This document shows, one piece after another, positions 8,751 through 17,736 of a DNA stretch of 64,000 nucleotides. Source of the DNA: Halopseudomonas phragmitis (lineage in GTDB: Bacteria; Pseudomonadota; Gammaproteobacteria; Pseudomonadales; Pseudomonadaceae); the NCBI RefSeq assembly GCF_002056295.1, contig NZ_CP020100.1:3557501-3621500 (forward strand), written 5' to 3'. The position numbers were made by a program, and so were the translations under genes. The notes under the pieces are model-generated. The model was not told the origin of the DNA and made no database searches. It saw only the letters and a program-made list of their open reading frames with translations. Numbering within the stretch: the stretch's first letter is position 1; the number at the start of each line of letters is the position of its first letter.

Positions 8751-9407
8751 ATGAACATCGACTATCTCAACAGCCCTTTGGGCGATCTGGCCCGCAGTAT
8801 TCCCGGCGCCACCAAAGTGTTTCACGACTACCGCCTGGACTTCTGCTGCAATGGTCATCGGACCCTGGCCGAAGCCAGTGCCCGCAAAGGCCTGGAGCCA
8901 GATGCAGTGATCAATGAATTGCAGCGCCTGAGCGCCGGCCCCGGCGATACCCAGGACTGGAGCAGCGCCAGTGCCGCGGAACTGATTGATCACATTCTGC
9001 ATCGCTATCATGCCCGGCACCGCGAACAACTGCCGGAACTGATTCGCCTGGCCCGCCGGGTCGAGCAGGTACATGGTGACCGGCCCGAGTGCCCCAACGG
9101 CCTGGCCGATCATCTGTGCGCCATGCTTCAGGAACTGGAAAGCCACATGCTGAAAGAGGAGCAGATCCTGTTCCCGTTATTGGCCCGCGGGCATGCCGCC
9201 ATGGCCTCCGGCCCCATCAGCGTGATGCGCTTCGAGCATGAGCAGCATGGCGATGCGCTCGAAGGGGTTATCAACCTGACCAACGACATCACCCCGCCAC
9301 CCGGTGCCTGCAACACCTGGCAGGCGCTGTACCGCGGGTTGGAAGAACTGCGCCAGGACCTGATGCAACACATTCATCTGGAAAACAACATCCTGTTCCA
9401 GGCCTGA
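8751..9407 (+). CDS. ric: Ric/YtfE/ScdA di-iron iron-sulfur cluster repair protein
   Basis: A 218-residue protein of the RIC family, which helps restore iron-sulfur clusters damaged by nitric oxide. The N-terminal ScdA domain contains DFCCNG (C32, C33). The rest is a hemerythrin-like four-helix bundle with the expected His/Glu ligands (HILHRYHARHREQLPEL, LESHMLKEEQILFP, MRFEHEQHGD, HIHLENNILF). Length is usual for the family. A GGAGC ribosome site stands eight bases upstream. It is divergent from norR and preceded by a sigma-54-like promoter with NorR-type boxes, which makes NO induction the likely control. Symbols ytfE and scdA are used for the same family. Confidence 0.93.
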   Translation: MNIDYLNSPLGDLARSIPGATKVFHDYRLDFCCNGHRTLAEASARKGLEPDAVINELQRLSAGPGDTQDWSSASAAELIDHILHRYHARHREQLPELIRLARRVEQVHGDRPECPNGLADHLCAMLQELESHMLKEEQILFPLLARGHAAMASGPISVMRFEHEQHGDALEGVINLTNDITPPPGACNTWQALYRGLEELRQDLMQHIHLENNILFQA

Positions 9408-9413
9408 CCGGCA

Positions 9414-9848
9414 TTACAGCACGAACATTGCCTTGGCACAGATAACCAGCAGCACGGCATGCAGCAACAGACTGACGTTCAGCCAGTGCATGCCGCGCTC
9501 GGCAATCAACTGGCGGCGGCGCAACACGATCAACGCCAGGTAATGACCGATGATCAGCAGCGCCAGCAGAATTTTAAGACTCAGCAGCGTGCCGAAGGTG
9601 GTCGCCAGTGGGTCGGCCAGCAACCGCCGATAGGGCCAGGCCAGGGCGATACCCGCGCCATACAGCAGTAAGGCCACCCAATGGATGACATGGCGCGCAC
9701 GCTGGCCCAGCAACTCTGCCAGTCTGGTTCGGCTGGCTGGCTCCAGTTCACGCACAGCAGGCCAGAGAATCAGAACCTGGAAAAATAGTGCGCCAATGAA
9801 GGCGATAGCCATCAGCAAATGCAGGCTCTTGAGTAGCAGATAGGTCAT
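9414..9848 (-). CDS. Small integral membrane protein (CopD-like)
   Basis: A 144-residue protein with four predicted membrane helices (LLMAIAFIGALFFQVLIL; HVIHWVALLLYGAGIALAW; LLSLKILLALLIIGHYLAL; VSLLLHAVLLVICAKAMFVL). Histidines sit at helix ends (KSLHLL, HVIHW, IGHYL), as in CopD-like or b-type cytochrome-like small membrane proteins. It ends six bases from the end of the convergent ric gene and is divergent from nnrS. A role in the NO response is suggested by position only. Confidence 0.65.
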   Translation of the reverse strand: MTYLLLKSLHLLMAIAFIGALFFQVLILWPAVRELEPASRTRLAELLGQRARHVIHWVALLLYGAGIALAWPYRRLLADPLATTFGTLLSLKILLALLIIGHYLALIVLRRRQLIAERGMHWLNVSLLLHAVLLVICAKAMFVL

Positions 9849-9989
9849 TGTTCGGGTCCGTCGGCCATGGCTGGTTTCAGCTTACTAGAAGTACCTCCCA
9901 AATAAAGGCTGCTACCGAGGTACCCCCAAGGACATATTGTCGCAACCGCTCCTGTAACGGCAGCATGCGGCAACAGCAAGGAGATTTCC

Positions 9990-11141
9990 ATGGCCCTATT
10001 CGGTCTGGGCTTTCGCCCCTTTTTTCTAGCCGGCAGCCTGTACGCCGCACTGGCGGTCCCCTTGTGGATCGCCGCCCTGTTCGGCCTGATCGACTGGCAG
10101 CCGGCCGGTGGCTGGCTGGCCTGGCACCGGCATGAAATGCCCTTCGGCTTCGCCGTGGCCATTGTGGCCGGTTTTCTGCTGACTGCCGTGCAGAACTGGA
10201 CCAGCATCGCCGGTCTGGCCGGGCGTCCTTTGGCACTCCTGGCCGGGCTGTGGCTGGCTGCCCGCCTCGCCTGGCTGCTCGGCGCGCCCAACTGGCTGCT
10301 GATCCCCCTGGATCTGATCTTCCTGCCGGCAGTGGCGATCGTGCTTGGCCTGCGTCTGTGGCAAGTGCGCCAGGCACGCAATTACCCGATCGTGCTGGTG
10401 CTCGGCCTGCTGACATTGTGCAACCTGCTCAGTCTGATCGGCCTGGAACGCAACGATCACGGCCTGCAACGCCAAGGCGCGCTGGCGGCCATCTGGTTAA
10501 TTGCCGCGCTGATCGGCCTGATCGGTGGCCGGGTCATCCCCTTCTTCACCAGTCGCGGGCTGGGGCTGAACGCCCAGGTCACGGCCTGGCCCTGGCTCGA
10601 TCACACTCTGTTGATCGGCGGCTTGTTGCTGGCACTGTTGGTACTCAGCGGTATTGGACTGGTTGCCGCTCCCTGGCAAGCCGTACTGTTTCTGGTGTTG
10701 GCCGCAGGACACCTAATCCGCCTGCTGCGCTGGCACCACCCGGGCATCTGGCGCGTGCCGCTGCTCTGGTCCCTGCACTTGGCTTATGCCTGGCTGGTAC
10801 TGGCCCTGCTGATCAGCGGCTTTTGGCATCTGGGCTGGCGTCCCGGCTTCAGCCAGGGCCTGCATCTGCTGACCATCGGGGCCATGGCCGGCATGATTCT
10901 GGCCATGATCGCCAGAGTCAGCCTCGGCCACACAGGTCGGCCGCTGCAGCCACCCCTCAGCATGGGAGTGGCCTTCGCCCTGCTCAATCTGGCGGTACCA
11001 CTGCGCGTCTGGCTGGCGCCCAGTCAGCCGCTGGCCGGTTTCTGGCTGAGCAGCCTGTGCTGGACAGCAGCCTTCGCCCTGTTTCTCTGCCACTACGCGC
11101 CCATGCTCTGGGCCCCACGTGCAGATGGAAAGCCAGGCTGA
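9990..11141 (+). CDS. nnrS: NnrS family haem-copper membrane protein
   Basis: A 383-residue polytopic membrane protein of the NnrS family, which is linked with protection from nitrosative stress in denitrifiers. It has about twelve hydrophobic helices and the family's histidine-bearing segments: GLGFRPFFLAGSLYA, WHRHEMPFGFAVAIVAGFLLTAVQNW, GGRVIPFFTSRGLG, HLLTIGAMAGMILAMIARVSLGHTGR. AAGGAG precedes the ATG. The dnr gene follows after 87 bases, and ric and norR lie just upstream. In other Pseudomonads nnrS is regulated with dnr-type factors; no FNR box was found directly in front of this gene. Confidence 0.92.
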   Translation: MALFGLGFRPFFLAGSLYAALAVPLWIAALFGLIDWQPAGGWLAWHRHEMPFGFAVAIVAGFLLTAVQNWTSIAGLAGRPLALLAGLWLAARLAWLLGAPNWLLIPLDLIFLPAVAIVLGLRLWQVRQARNYPIVLVLGLLTLCNLLSLIGLERNDHGLQRQGALAAIWLIAALIGLIGGRVIPFFTSRGLGLNAQVTAWPWLDHTLLIGGLLLALLVLSGIGLVAAPWQAVLFLVLAAGHLIRLLRWHHPGIWRVPLLWSLHLAYAWLVLALLISGFWHLGWRPGFSQGLHLLTIGAMAGMILAMIARVSLGHTGRPLQPPLSMGVAFALLNLAVPLRVWLAPSQPLAGFWLSSLCWTAAFALFLCHYAPMLWAPRADGKPG

Positions 11142-11174
11142 ACTGCAAACCAGTTACCTCTTTGGGGGCATGGC

Positions 11175-11188
11175 TTGATGGCCGTCAA
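11175..11188. promoter_or_regulatory. FNR/ANR/Dnr box upstream of dnr
   Basis: TTGATGGCCGTCAA matches TTGAT-N4-ATCAA at nine of ten positions and is centred about 47 bases upstream of the dnr ATG. In P. aeruginosa dnr expression depends on ANR, so an ANR site here is expected. With the box at -41.5 the leader would be only a few bases, so the true promoter geometry or start codon deserves a check. Confidence 0.72.
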
Positions 11189-11228
11189 GAATTTACTCTG
11201 AAACTCTGCCTTCGATGATGGAACGCTC

Positions 11229-11978
11229 ATGCCACTCAGCAAACCGCACCGCCTGCAGGTCCTCCACCACCCACTGCTGGCTCATTTCAGCCCCGCAGTG
11301 CAAGACCAACTGCTGGCCGACGCTCACTACCGTGAGTATCACTCCCACGCGCAGATTTTGCGCCAGAGCGATCCTGCCGAGCGTTTCTTCATGGTGCTGG
11401 AGGGCCGCGTCAAGCTGTATCGCATATCTGCCGATGGCAAGGAAAAGGTGGTGGAAATCATCCAGCCGGGCCACACCTTCGCTGAAGCGGTGATGTTCAT
11501 GCGCAAGTCGGTCTATCCGGTCTGCGCCGAAACCCTGGATGCGGTCAAACTGGTCGCCTTCTCCAACCGCCTGATGCTGCATCATTTGCAGGAAAACCCG
11601 CAGACCTGTCTGCACTTGCTTGGCCACCTGAGCATTCGTCTGCATCAACGCCTGGACGAACTGGAAAATCTGACGCTGCAAAATGCCACTCAGCGCCTGG
11701 CCCTGTACCTGGCTGGCCAGGTCAAGGACCACTCGCAGGACAGCGCCGCCATCGACCTGATGCTGCCCAAGGGCCTGATCGCCGCGCGGCTGTCAATCAA
11801 GCCGGAAACCCTGTCACGGGCCATGGCAAATCTGCGCGAACGCGGGCTTATCGAGAGCAAGGCCCGGCATATCCGGATTCCCAGCCTGTCGCGGCTGCTC
11901 AATGAATTCTCCCAGGGAGACTGCTCGAACGTTCAAGCAGACTCTGGAAAGCCTATACTTTGCAGCGACAGATCCTGA
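11229..11978 (+). CDS. dnr: Dnr-type Crp/Fnr family regulator of denitrification
   Basis: A 249-residue Crp/Fnr protein. Residues about 40-130 form the effector domain (FFMVLEGRVKLYRISADGKEKVVEI, HTFAEAVMFM), followed by the long dimer helix (LHQRLDELENLTLQNATQRLALYL) and a helix-turn-helix ending KPETLSRAMANLRERGLIE. It lacks the N-terminal cysteine cluster of ANR/FNR, as expected for Dnr, which senses NO through haem. The TFAEAVMFM segment and the LENLTLQNATQR helix match the Dnr subgroup closely. It is somewhat longer than P. aeruginosa Dnr at the C terminus. The ribosome site (TGGAAC) is weak. An FNR-type box lies upstream. Neighbours are nnrS and a ybaN-like gene. Confidence 0.88.
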   Translation: MPLSKPHRLQVLHHPLLAHFSPAVQDQLLADAHYREYHSHAQILRQSDPAERFFMVLEGRVKLYRISADGKEKVVEIIQPGHTFAEAVMFMRKSVYPVCAETLDAVKLVAFSNRLMLHHLQENPQTCLHLLGHLSIRLHQRLDELENLTLQNATQRLALYLAGQVKDHSQDSAAIDLMLPKGLIAARLSIKPETLSRAMANLRERGLIESKARHIRIPSLSRLLNEFSQGDCSNVQADSGKPILCSDRS

Positions 11979-11999
11979 CCCAGAGAACCAACCCCACCC

Positions 12000-12368
12000 A
12001 TGTTCTGGTTTTGGCGCACACTGGCCTCCCTGTGTCTCGGCCTGGCTAGCCTGGGCGTAGTACTGCCCGGCCTGCCGACCACGCCCTTTCTTCTGGTAGC
12101 GGCCTGGGCTGGCGCTCGCGGCTGGCCAGAACTGGAAGCCCGCCTGCTCGCCCACCCGCATTACGGTCCGCTGATCCGTAACTGGCGCGAGCACCGGGCC
12201 GTTCCGCGCCGAGCCAAATGGCTGGCCAGTGCCCTGATGCTCAGCAGCGTGCTGATGATCTGGCTGCTACCAGCACCACAACTGCTCCGCTGGCTGTTGC
12301 CGGCCTTCCTGCTGTGCGTCGCGCTGTGGCTTTGGACCCGGCCGGAGCCCTCCAGCCACACTGGATAG
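12000..12368 (+). CDS. YbaN/DUF454 family inner membrane protein
   Basis: A 122-residue protein with three hydrophobic segments. The N-terminal stretch LASLCLGLASLGVVLPGLPTTPFLLVAAWAGARG is the DUF454 (YbaN) signature, and HPHYGPLIRNWREHRAVPRRAKW follows as in that family. Function is unknown. It starts 21 bases after dnr and is probably co-transcribed with it. YbaN-like genes are often found beside Crp/Fnr regulators of denitrification. Confidence 0.82.
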   Translation: MFWFWRTLASLCLGLASLGVVLPGLPTTPFLLVAAWAGARGWPELEARLLAHPHYGPLIRNWREHRAVPRRAKWLASALMLSSVLMIWLLPAPQLLRWLLPAFLLCVALWLWTRPEPSSHTG

Positions 12369-12441
12369 ATCGCCTGCCTCTACTACAGTTAGACCTGACG
12401 GCGTTCATATCTGACTGAGTAATGAAGGAAAGGAGAACTTC

Positions 12442-13821
12442 ATGGCCTTGCCCACCCCTGTGCCACGGAGCCGGCAATATCAGGCTCTGGGCCTGTCCAC
12501 CCTGGCCTTCACGTTGTGCTTTGCGGTCTGGACGGTGTTTTCCATCATCGGCCTGAGCATGAAAACCGAGTTCGGCCTGAGTGATACCCAGCTCGGCCTG
12601 CTAATGGCCACGCCAGTACTGACCGGTTCGATCAGTCGGCTGTTTCTGGGGATCTGGACCGACCGCTATGGCGGCCGCTGGGTATTCGGCCTGCTGATGC
12701 TGACCAGCGCCGCCTGCACCTACCTGCTGACCTATGCACAGAATTACCCCATGCTGCTGCTCGGCGCACTGGGTGTAGGCCTGGCGGGGGGCGCCTTCAT
12801 TGTCGGCGTGACCTACACCGCCGCCTGGTTCGAGCCCGAGCGTCAAGGCACGGCGCTGGGCATCTTCGGCGCCGGCAATGTCGGGGCGGGGGTCACCAAC
12901 TTCGCCGCCCCCTTTCTGCTGGTCGCCCTCGGCTGGCAGGGAACGGCTCAGGTCTATGCAGCTATCCTGGCCATCATGGGCGTGGTGTTTTTGCTCGCCG
13001 CCCGTGAGGACCCTCTGGCCGCCGAACGCAGACAACAAGGCGCGCCGGGAATGCTCGAGCAACTCTCGCCCCTGGCCGACCCCAGGGTCTGGCGCTTCTC
13101 GCTGTATTACTTCTTTGTGTTTGGCGCTTTCGTTGCCCTGGCCCTGTGGCTGCCGCACTATCTGATGGGCGTCTATAAGGTCGACATCAAGACCGCCGGG
13201 ATCATTGCCGCGCTTTATACCGTACCTGCCTCGCTGTTTCGCATTCTCGGCGGGGTGCTGTCAGACCGCTACGGCGCCCGCAAGGTTATGTACTGGACCT
13301 TTCTGGCTTCGGTAGCCTGCACCTTTGTGCTCAGCTATCCGGCTACCGATTTCATCATTGCAGGTGTCCAGGGCGAGGTTCGCTTTCACTTTGAAATCAG
13401 CCTGTATGCCTTCACCGTGCTGATCTTCATCCTCGGATTCTTCATGTCGCTGGGCAAGGCGGCGGTGTTCAAACATATTCCGGTCTACTATCCCAAGCAT
13501 GTCGGCGCGGTTGGCGGGGTGGTCGGCATGGTGGGGGGGCTGGGCGGTTTTTGCCTGCCACTGACCTTCGGCATGCTCAATGACGTCATCGGCATCTGGC
13601 AAAGCAGCTTCATGCTGCTGTTTCTGATCGTCGCTGCGGCACTGGGCTGGATGCACTACAGTATTCGCCGGGCCGAGCGGGTCGAATGGCAAACCCAGCA
13701 AGTCTCGACCGATCTGCCGGAGCTGGCCACCCCCAAGGCCTTTGTGCTGGACGACTGGCGTCCGGAAGATCCAGAGTTCTGGGACACCACCGGGCGACGC
13801 ATCGCCACTCGTAACCTGTGA
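12442..13821 (+). CDS. NarK1-type half of the interrupted NarK fusion
   Basis: As translated, this is a 459-residue protein with twelve membrane helices of the NarK1 type (proton-linked nitrate uptake). The nitrate-signature helices are FGAGNVGAGVTNFAAPFL and GVVGMVGGLGGFCLP, and GIWTDRYGGRW is the MFS loop. The last 25 residues (WRPEDPEFWDTTGRRIATRNL) are really the N terminus of the second NarK2-type domain, cut by TGA. AAGGAG stands upstream of the ATG. This half could still make a working transporter alone. Confidence 0.8.
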   Translation: MALPTPVPRSRQYQALGLSTLAFTLCFAVWTVFSIIGLSMKTEFGLSDTQLGLLMATPVLTGSISRLFLGIWTDRYGGRWVFGLLMLTSAACTYLLTYAQNYPMLLLGALGVGLAGGAFIVGVTYTAAWFEPERQGTALGIFGAGNVGAGVTNFAAPFLLVALGWQGTAQVYAAILAIMGVVFLLAAREDPLAAERRQQGAPGMLEQLSPLADPRVWRFSLYYFFVFGAFVALALWLPHYLMGVYKVDIKTAGIIAALYTVPASLFRILGGVLSDRYGARKVMYWTFLASVACTFVLSYPATDFIIAGVQGEVRFHFEISLYAFTVLIFILGFFMSLGKAAVFKHIPVYYPKHVGAVGGVVGMVGGLGGFCLPLTFGMLNDVIGIWQSSFMLLFLIVAAALGWMHYSIRRAERVEWQTQQVSTDLPELATPKAFVLDDWRPEDPEFWDTTGRRIATRNL

Positions 13822-13839
13822 ATCTCGATCCCCAACCTG

Positions 13840-15111
13840 TTGCTGGCCTTCGCGGTCTGGACCATCTGGAGCATTCTGGTAGTAAAGCTGCCAGCCCTGG
13901 GCTTCAGTTACAGCGCCAACCAGTTGTTTTGGCTGGCCGCCTTGCCGGCACTGTCCGGCGCCACCTTACGGATCTTCTACAGTTTCATGGTGCCGATCTT
14001 CGGTGGTCGGCGCTGGACGGCATTGTCCACCGCCAGCCTGCTGCTGCCCTGCCTGTGGATCGGGGTTGCTGTGCAAAATCCGGATACGCCCTACCTGATT
14101 ATGCTGATCCTGGCCTTGCTGTGCGGTTTTGGTGGCGGCAATTTTGCCTCCAGCATGGCCAATATCAGCTTCTTCTACCCGCAGGCACACAAGGGCGCAG
14201 CCATGGGCATGAATGCCGGGCTCGGCAACCTCGGGGTGTCCGCCATGCAGTTGCTGGCACCGCTGGCCATTGCCAGCAGCGTCTTCGGCGGCATGGCCGG
14301 TGAGCCGCTGATCATTCAGGAGGGCAGCAACGCTGGCAATCCGGTCTGGCTGCAGAACGCCGCCTTCATCTGGGTGCCACTGATCGTAGTGGCCGCCCTG
14401 GCGGCCTGGTTCGGCATGAACGACATCGCCGACGCCAAGGCCAGCTTCAAGGATCAGGCGGTGATCTTCAAGCGTCAGCACAACTGGCTGATGTGCTGGC
14501 TGTATATGGGCATGTTCGGCAGTTTCATCGGTTTTGCCGCCGGTTTCCCGTTGCTGGCCGGCATGCAGTTCCCGGAAATGGACCCGGTCAAGTATGCCTT
14601 CCTTGGGCCTCTGGTTGGCGCTCTGGCGCGCCCGGTCGGCGGTGCCATGGCCGACAGGCTTGGTGGCGCACAAGTAACCCTCTGGGCCTTCGTGGTCATG
14701 ATCGGCGGGGTCATCGGTGTGCTGAGCTTTCTGCCGAGCGACCAAGGGAGCGGTAACTTCTGGGGCTTCTTTGCCATGTTCCTGCTGCTGTTCGTCTGCT
14801 CGGGTATCGGTAACGGCTCGACCTTCCGCATGGTTCCGGTGATTTTCCATGATCTGCTACTGCGCGAGCTGGGCAACGAACGCGCCGAAGAGGCCCAGAA
14901 GGCCGCCAACCGCGAATCGGCGGCGGTCATCGGTTTCATCTCGGCGATTGCCGCCTATGGCGGTTTCTTCATCCCCAAGGCCTACGGCAGCTCCATTGAA
15001 CTCACTGGCAGCGTGGCCGCGGCCTTCATCGGCTTCATCCTGTTCTACGCCAGCTGCATTGCCGTAACCTGGTGGTTCTATGCCCGGCGCGGAGCACCCG
15101 CGCCGTGCTGA
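13840..15111 (+). CDS. NarK2-type half of the interrupted NarK fusion
   Basis: In frame with the upstream half, this segment encodes the NarK2-type domain from its first membrane helix on (FAVWTIWSILV; nitrate-signature helices FGGGNFASSMANISFFYPQ and GFISAIAAYGGFFIP). The only start near its beginning is a TTG at 13840 without a ribosome site, and it lacks the conserved cytoplasmic N terminus, so it is best read as the orphaned C-terminal half of the fusion rather than a separate gene. It would be made only by readthrough or restart. Confidence 0.55.
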   Translation: MLAFAVWTIWSILVVKLPALGFSYSANQLFWLAALPALSGATLRIFYSFMVPIFGGRRWTALSTASLLLPCLWIGVAVQNPDTPYLIMLILALLCGFGGGNFASSMANISFFYPQAHKGAAMGMNAGLGNLGVSAMQLLAPLAIASSVFGGMAGEPLIIQEGSNAGNPVWLQNAAFIWVPLIVVAALAAWFGMNDIADAKASFKDQAVIFKRQHNWLMCWLYMGMFGSFIGFAAGFPLLAGMQFPEMDPVKYAFLGPLVGALARPVGGAMADRLGGAQVTLWAFVVMIGGVIGVLSFLPSDQGSGNFWGFFAMFLLLFVCSGIGNGSTFRMVPVIFHDLLLRELGNERAEEAQKAANRESAAVIGFISAIAAYGGFFIPKAYGSSIELTGSVAAAFIGFILFYASCIAVTWWFYARRGAPAPC

Positions 15112-15165
15112 GGGAGGTAAAAAATGGGTTGCTTATGCGGCCCCAAGGGAGATGATCTTTGCCGG

Positions 15166-16158
15166 TCAGCCACCACTGGCGTTCATGAACCGCAGAATCT
15201 GTACCTGATCCACTTCGAACTGGTGACGGGCCGGTTTGAGCTGCATGGCCCGGTCCAGGGCCTGATGAATCGGTGCGTCAGTGGTCGGGTGGCGGCGCAC
15301 CAGCGCGCGCAGATCGATGGCGTTTTCATGCCCCAGGCACAGCAGCAGCCGACCTTCGGCAGTCAGCCGCACGCGGTTGCAACTGGCGCAGAAGTTGTGC
15401 GAGTGCGGCGAGATGAAACCGATACGCGAGGCCGGGTAATCCGCTACCCGCACATAACGGGCCGGGCCACCGGTGCTTTCGGTGCTATCGAGCAAACTGT
15501 AGCGTTCAGCGATCCGGGCACGGACTTCATCGCTGCTGCACAGCGACTCAGCGCGTGAACGGCCCACTTCGCCCAGCGGCATCTCCTCGATGAAACTGAT
15601 ATCCAGCCCGTGGTTCAGGGCGTAGTCGACCAGCGCCGGGACTTCGTCGGCATTGCGCCCTTTCATCACCACCACATTGAGCTTGATACGTTCGAAACCC
15701 GCACTGCGCGCGGCCTCAATCCCGGCCAATACCTGCGCCAGCTCGCCAGTGCGGGTGATCGCCCGGAACCGGGCGGGGTCGAGGCTATCGAGGCTGATGT
15801 TGAGGCGTTTGACACCGGCATCGGCCAACGGCCGGGCCAGCTTGACCAGTTGCGAGCCGTTGCTGGTCATAACCAGTTCACGCAAACCGGGCAGCGCGCT
15901 GATGCGCTCACACAACCCGACAATACCCTGACGCACCAGCGGTTCGCCGCCGGTCAGGCGGATTTTCTTCACCCCGCGGGCGACGAACAGCCGGGCCAGC
16001 CGTTCAATCTCCTCCAGGCTCAAGACCTGCTGGCGTGGCAGAAAGGTCATATCCTCGGCCATGCAGTAGACGCAGCGAAAGTCGCAGCGGTCGGTCACCG
16101 ACAGCCGCAGATAATCGATACGTCGGCCCAGGCCGTCGATCAGCGCTGCCTCAGTCAT
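15166..16158 (-). CDS. moaA: GTP 3',8-cyclase MoaA (molybdenum cofactor)
   Basis: A 330-residue radical SAM enzyme for the first step of molybdopterin synthesis, converting GTP to 3',8-cyclo-dihydro-GTP. The SAM cluster is C25-x3-C29-x2-C32 (RCDFRCVYC); the second 4Fe-4S cluster uses C257, C260 and C274 ([20 protein letters not shown]). [10 protein letters not shown] is the SAM-binding glycine motif, and the protein ends in the GG that MoaA needs. It is the last gene of the nar operon, nine bases after the parvulin gene, as in other Pseudomonads where a moaA copy travels with narGHJI. Confidence 0.95.
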   Translation of the reverse strand: MTEAALIDGLGRRIDYLRLSVTDRCDFRCVYCMAEDMTFLPRQQVLSLEEIERLARLFVARGVKKIRLTGGEPLVRQGIVGLCERISALPGLRELVMTSNGSQLVKLARPLADAGVKRLNISLDSLDPARFRAITRTGELAQVLAGIEAARSAGFERIKLNVVVMKGRNADEVPALVDYALNHGLDISFIEEMPLGEVGRSRAESLCSSDEVRARIAERYSLLDSTESTGGPARYVRVADYPASRIGFISPHSHNFCASCNRVRLTAEGRLLLCLGHENAIDLRALVRRHPTTDAPIHQALDRAMQLKPARHQFEVDQVQILRFMNASGG

Positions 16159-16167
16159 GACGCCCTC

Positions 16168-16986
16168 CTATTGCACCAGTGGCGAATCAGCGGCACGCAG
16201 AACGATACCTTCGATCTCGGCCTCAGCCATCAGGGTTTCCAGATACTGCACTACCGCCTTGCGCCAGACCCGCTCACCCAGCTCCCGGGCGATGCTGTCG
16301 CGAACATGCTCATAGGGCAGTTGGCGGCCATCAATACGCTGATCGACCCTGACGATATGCAGACCGTAACGCGACTCCAGTGGCTGCGCCGACAAGCCTT
16401 CTGGCAGACGCAGCAACTGCCGCTCGAACTCGGGCACGGTCTGGCCCTGGCTGATCTGACCCAGCGCCCCGCCCTGCTCTTTGGATGGGCAATCGGAATG
16501 CCGCTTGGTCAGTTCGGCAAACCGCTCGGGCGCTTCCTGCAACTGACTGATCAACTGCAGCGCCACCTCACGCTGCTGGCTGCGCCCCACCGCATCCTCG
16601 GCCGGCACGGCCAGCAGGATATGACTGGCCGCCACCAGTGGAGCACTGCAATAGCGCGCCTGATTGGCCTGGTAGAAACGTTGCAGGCTGGCCTCATCGG
16701 CTTCCGGCACCTGCACCTCGCACTCCAGCAAGCCACGAATCAGGGCCTCTTCGGCCGTTTCACCCGCAGCGGGCCGTACTTCCACACCCAACTCGGCAGC
16801 CCGCTGGTCCAGCAACTCTCGAATCACCAGTGCCTGAGCCGCCAGATAAATCGCATCCTCACGATTCTCGGCCGGGTGATACTGCATTTCCCGGGCAATC
16901 GCCTCGGGGTCCAGCTCGATACCGTTGACCCTGACCTGCGGCCACTCGGCACGCTCACTGCTGGCAATGATCGCAGCGTTGTTCAT
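16168..16986 (-). CDS. Parvulin-type peptidyl-prolyl isomerase of the nar operon
   Basis: A 272-residue protein with a NifM/SurA-like helical N-terminal half and a parvulin domain at about residues 115-215 (AASHILLAVP, FAELTKRHSDCPSKEQGGALGQISQGQTVPEFERQLL, LESRYGLHIVRVDQR). There is no signal peptide, so it should act in the cytoplasm. A similar gene sits between narI and moaA in P. aeruginosa, where it is presumed to help fold or mature the reductase. It starts 60 bases after narI. Confidence 0.9.
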   Translation of the reverse strand: MNNAAIIASSERAEWPQVRVNGIELDPEAIAREMQYHPAENREDAIYLAAQALVIRELLDQRAAELGVEVRPAAGETAEEALIRGLLECEVQVPEADEASLQRFYQANQARYCSAPLVAASHILLAVPAEDAVGRSQQREVALQLISQLQEAPERFAELTKRHSDCPSKEQGGALGQISQGQTVPEFERQLLRLPEGLSAQPLESRYGLHIVRVDQRIDGRQLPYEHVRDSIARELGERVWRKAVVQYLETLMAEAEIEGIVLRAADSPLVQ

Positions 16987-17046
16987 CGCTCTACTCCTGT
17001 ACGGGTCTGAAAGCGTGCAGGTAACTGCCCTGCACGCACCAGGCTC

Positions 17047-17727
17047 TCAACCACGTTGACGGACGATCTGATAACGGCGACCCAGATACCACACCGGGGC
17101 ACTGATGATGTGCACCAGCCGGGTAAAGGGGAACAGCACGAACAGCGTCAGGCCGAGGAACACGTGCAGTTTGTAGACCAGGCTGACCGGCTCGATCGAC
17201 GCAGCCGCCAGGAACGGCTGGAAGGTCACGGTGTACTGTGCCCAGTTGGCCAGCAACACCATCACCGAGCCATCCATGTGTCCGGCCGAGGCCGGAATGG
17301 TGGCCAGACCCAGCAGCAGTTGCGCCAGCAGCACCCAGAGAATCATGATGTCCGAGAAGCTCGACTGGGCACGTACCCGCGGGTTGGTCATGCGCCGGTG
17401 AATCAGCATGAGCAGACCGACCAGACACAGGATGCCGAAGAACCCGCCCGACACCATCGCCAGCAACTGCTTGTTCGAGGTGCTGATGACATGGTGATAA
17501 ATCGCCTCCGGAATCAGCAGGCCAACGAAGTGCCCGGCCAGAATGAACAGGATGCCGATATGGAACAGGTTGCTGGCCAGACGCAGGCCCTTGTCATGCA
17601 TAAGCTGACTGGAGTGCGCCTTCCAGGTGTATTGCGACAGATCGAAGCGCGCCCAACTGCCGATCACGAACACCGCCAGGGCAATGTAGGGATACACGCC
17701 GAACAGAAGAAAATTGAAGTTTGACAT
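17047..17727 (-). CDS. narI: Respiratory nitrate reductase gamma subunit NarI
   Basis: A 226-residue di-haem cytochrome b membrane anchor that passes electrons from quinol to NarH. It has five membrane helices. The four axial histidines are in LFHIGILFILAGHFVGLL (two) and VYKLHVFLGLTLFVLFPFTRLVHIISAP (two), as in E. coli NarI. Length is normal. It follows narJ by nine bases, in the standard GHJI order. Confidence 0.96.
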   Translation of the reverse strand: MSNFNFLLFGVYPYIALAVFVIGSWARFDLSQYTWKAHSSQLMHDKGLRLASNLFHIGILFILAGHFVGLLIPEAIYHHVISTSNKQLLAMVSGGFFGILCLVGLLMLIHRRMTNPRVRAQSSFSDIMILWVLLAQLLLGLATIPASAGHMDGSVMVLLANWAQYTVTFQPFLAAASIEPVSLVYKLHVFLGLTLFVLFPFTRLVHIISAPVWYLGRRYQIVRQRG

Positions 17728-17736
17728 GCTTGCCTC

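Larger units (their letters stand above)
12442..15111 (+). pseudogene. narK: Fused NarK1-NarK2 nitrate/nitrite transporter interrupted by an in-frame TGA
   Basis: One reading frame of 889 codons encodes two complete NarK domains joined head to tail, as in the fused NarK of Paracoccus, but codon 460 is TGA (13819-13821). The junction reads ATRNL-stop-ISIPNLLLAFAVW; the separate NarK2 of this window has NRNLWISIPSLLMGFAIW at the same place. The stop therefore replaces a conserved tryptophan, a single TGG to TGA change. No frameshift accompanies it and both halves are otherwise intact, so the mutation is recent, a sequencing error, or tolerated by readthrough or restart. The gene lies downstream of dnr-ybaN and convergent with moaA. 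Two further NarK genes in the nar operon could cover its function. Confidence 0.85.

Noticed and set aside
9849-9989. FNR box in front of nnrS
   Set aside because: No sequence near TTGAT-N4-ATCAA is present; TACC-rich segments are too loose to call NarL sites.
13819-13821. TGA in narK as a selenocysteine codon
   Set aside because: The paralogue has tryptophan at this place, transporters of this family are not selenoproteins, and no suitable hairpin was evident right after the codon.
15112-15165. Terminator between the narK fusion and moaA
   Set aside because: No stem followed by a T run was found on either strand in this short convergent gap.
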